Shown here piece by piece: positions 6,689-7,193 of a stretch of 7,193 nucleotides of DNA. The stretch is from Firmicutes bacterium UBA3910. Lineage in GTDB: Bacteria; Bacillota; Limnochordia; Darwinibacteriales; Darwinibacteriaceae. A program made the translations under genes and the position numbers. How positions within the stretch are numbered: the stretch's first letter is position 1; each line of letters starts with the position of its first letter. The notes beneath the pieces are model-generated. The model did not search any database and was not told the DNA's origin. It worked only from the letters and a program-made list of their open reading frames with translations. The stretch spans positions 1 through 7,193 of the forward strand of contig DGFC01000057.1 in the NCBI GenBank assembly GCA_002391465.1, given 5' to 3'.

Positions 6689-7174
6689 GTGAACAACATT
6701 TTCGAACTGATTAAATTCGTATTTTTTACCTTTGCCCAAATGATCACCGATCTGCGGTACATCTTGATTATCCTAGTAGTCTCAGTCCTGGTTTATAGGC
6801 AGTATGCCCAGGTTAGGGATTACGAGCGACGGGCCTTCAACCTTGACCGCCTAAACCCGTTTATGGAAACGGTAACAGAATTGGTGTACGGCATTGGTGG
6901 CGGTTTTGTAGCTACCGCTTTCTTTGTCGCCCTGGGAATTTCCATTAGGGATGCGGGTATCGCCTATCTCTGGCTGGTGGCTTTAGCCCTGATGCTGATC
7001 AACCCCAGATTTCTCTGTTTTGCCTATGCAGGGGGCCTGCTCAGCCTGCTCTCACTTTTGACTGGTTTTCCCCGCCTGCATGTTCCCACGCTGATGGCGG
7101 TGGTTGCAGTGCTGCATCTGGTAGAATCCCTTTTGATCTGGCTGCGGGGCTACCAGCAGGCCTCACCCATGTAT
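6689..7174 (+). CDS. Polytopic membrane protein, N-terminal part, MinJ-like by position (3' end missing)
   Basis: The frame opens with GTG 6689 behind AGGGAGGG (6676-6683, five bases of spacing) and stays open to the window end. It gives 162 genomic residues before the adapter-like tail begins exactly at a codon boundary. Hydrophobic segments lie near 22-36, 68-86, 89-105, 107-125 and 131-152, with a basic and polar linker QYAQVRDYERRAF (38-50) after the first. Segments such as NPRFLCFAYAGG (105-116) and AVLHLVESLLIWL (140-152) resemble the N-terminal membrane part of Bacillota proteins that carry a C-terminal PDZ domain and follow ctp genes. MinJ of Bacillus subtilis, which links the Min system to DivIVA, is the known example. 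The expected PDZ domain would lie beyond the break, so it is not seen and MinJ function is inference. It follows the protease gene after 50 bases that contain a hairpin, so co-transcription is possible but may be damped. Confidence 0.75.
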
Positions 7175-7193
7175 CTGTCTCTTATACACATCT
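7175..7193. other. Tn5 mosaic-end / Nextera sequencing adapter remnant
   Basis: The last 19 bases are CTGTCTCTTATACACATCT, an exact reverse complement of the 19-base Tn5 mosaic end used in Nextera tagmentation libraries. It lies flush against the sequence end and interrupts a gene without any transposase or flanking element. The simplest reading is untrimmed adapter at a contig end. The six codons it would add to the preceding gene (LSLIHI) are artefactual. Confidence 0.95.

Noticed and set aside
7175..7193. Real Tn5/IS50 transposon end inserted in the membrane-protein gene
   Set aside because: There is only the 19-base mosaic end, flush with the sequence end, and no transposon body. The mosaic end is the engineered library sequence, so adapter carry-over is far more likely.

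Overview
The window looks like chromosomal DNA of a Gram-positive, Bacillota-type bacterium, most likely from a clostridial or Limnochordia-like lineage. The evidence is a CsaB pyruvyltransferase next to a TagA-type glycosyltransferase, a YitT-family protein with a DUF2179 domain, a DUF5693 membrane protein, and a carboxy-terminal processing protease followed by a multi-membrane-span protein. Starts use GTG as well as ATG and are preceded by strong purine-rich ribosome binding sites. All genes lie on the + strand. Genus or species cannot be named from this sequence. No RNA genes, CRISPR arrays, insertion sequences or phage genes were seen.

Layout: (1) 1-354 is the C-terminal part of peptide chain release factor 2 (prfB), cut at the Gln codon of its GGQ motif and closed by a strong hairpin terminator (362-398). 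(2) 414-5333 is a tightly packed five-gene unit: a DUF2993 (LmeA-like) anchored lipid-binding-type protein, a DUF5693 membrane protein, csaB, tagA and a YitT-family membrane protein. Neighbours overlap by 4 and 35 bases or are separated by about 5 bases, so co-transcription and translational coupling are likely. (3) 5334-5435 is a gap with a candidate extended -10 promoter. (4) 5436-6638 is an S41 protease with a PDZ domain, followed by a hairpin and a strong ribosome binding site. (5) From 6689 an incomplete membrane protein, MinJ-like by position, runs off the end. (6) The last 19 bases (7175-7193) equal the Tn5 mosaic-end/Nextera adapter and are almost certainly not genomic.

How the genes may work together: TagA-type enzymes make the ManNAc-GlcNAc-lipid intermediate of wall polymers, and CsaB adds pyruvate ketals to secondary cell wall polysaccharide so that SLH-domain proteins can bind. 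The DUF5693 and DUF2993 proteins in the same unit are therefore good candidates for unassigned membrane or outer-surface steps of that pathway. The outer frame (prfB, YitT-family gene, ctp, minJ-like) matches, from memory, the Bacillus subtilis order prfB-yvjA-cccB-ftsE-ftsX-ctpB-minJ. Here the wall-polymer genes sit between prfB and the YitT-family gene, and cccB and ftsEX are absent from their expected slot. The most novel-looking part is this wall-polymer module with its two proteins of unknown function; the rest is recognisable housekeeping and envelope biology.
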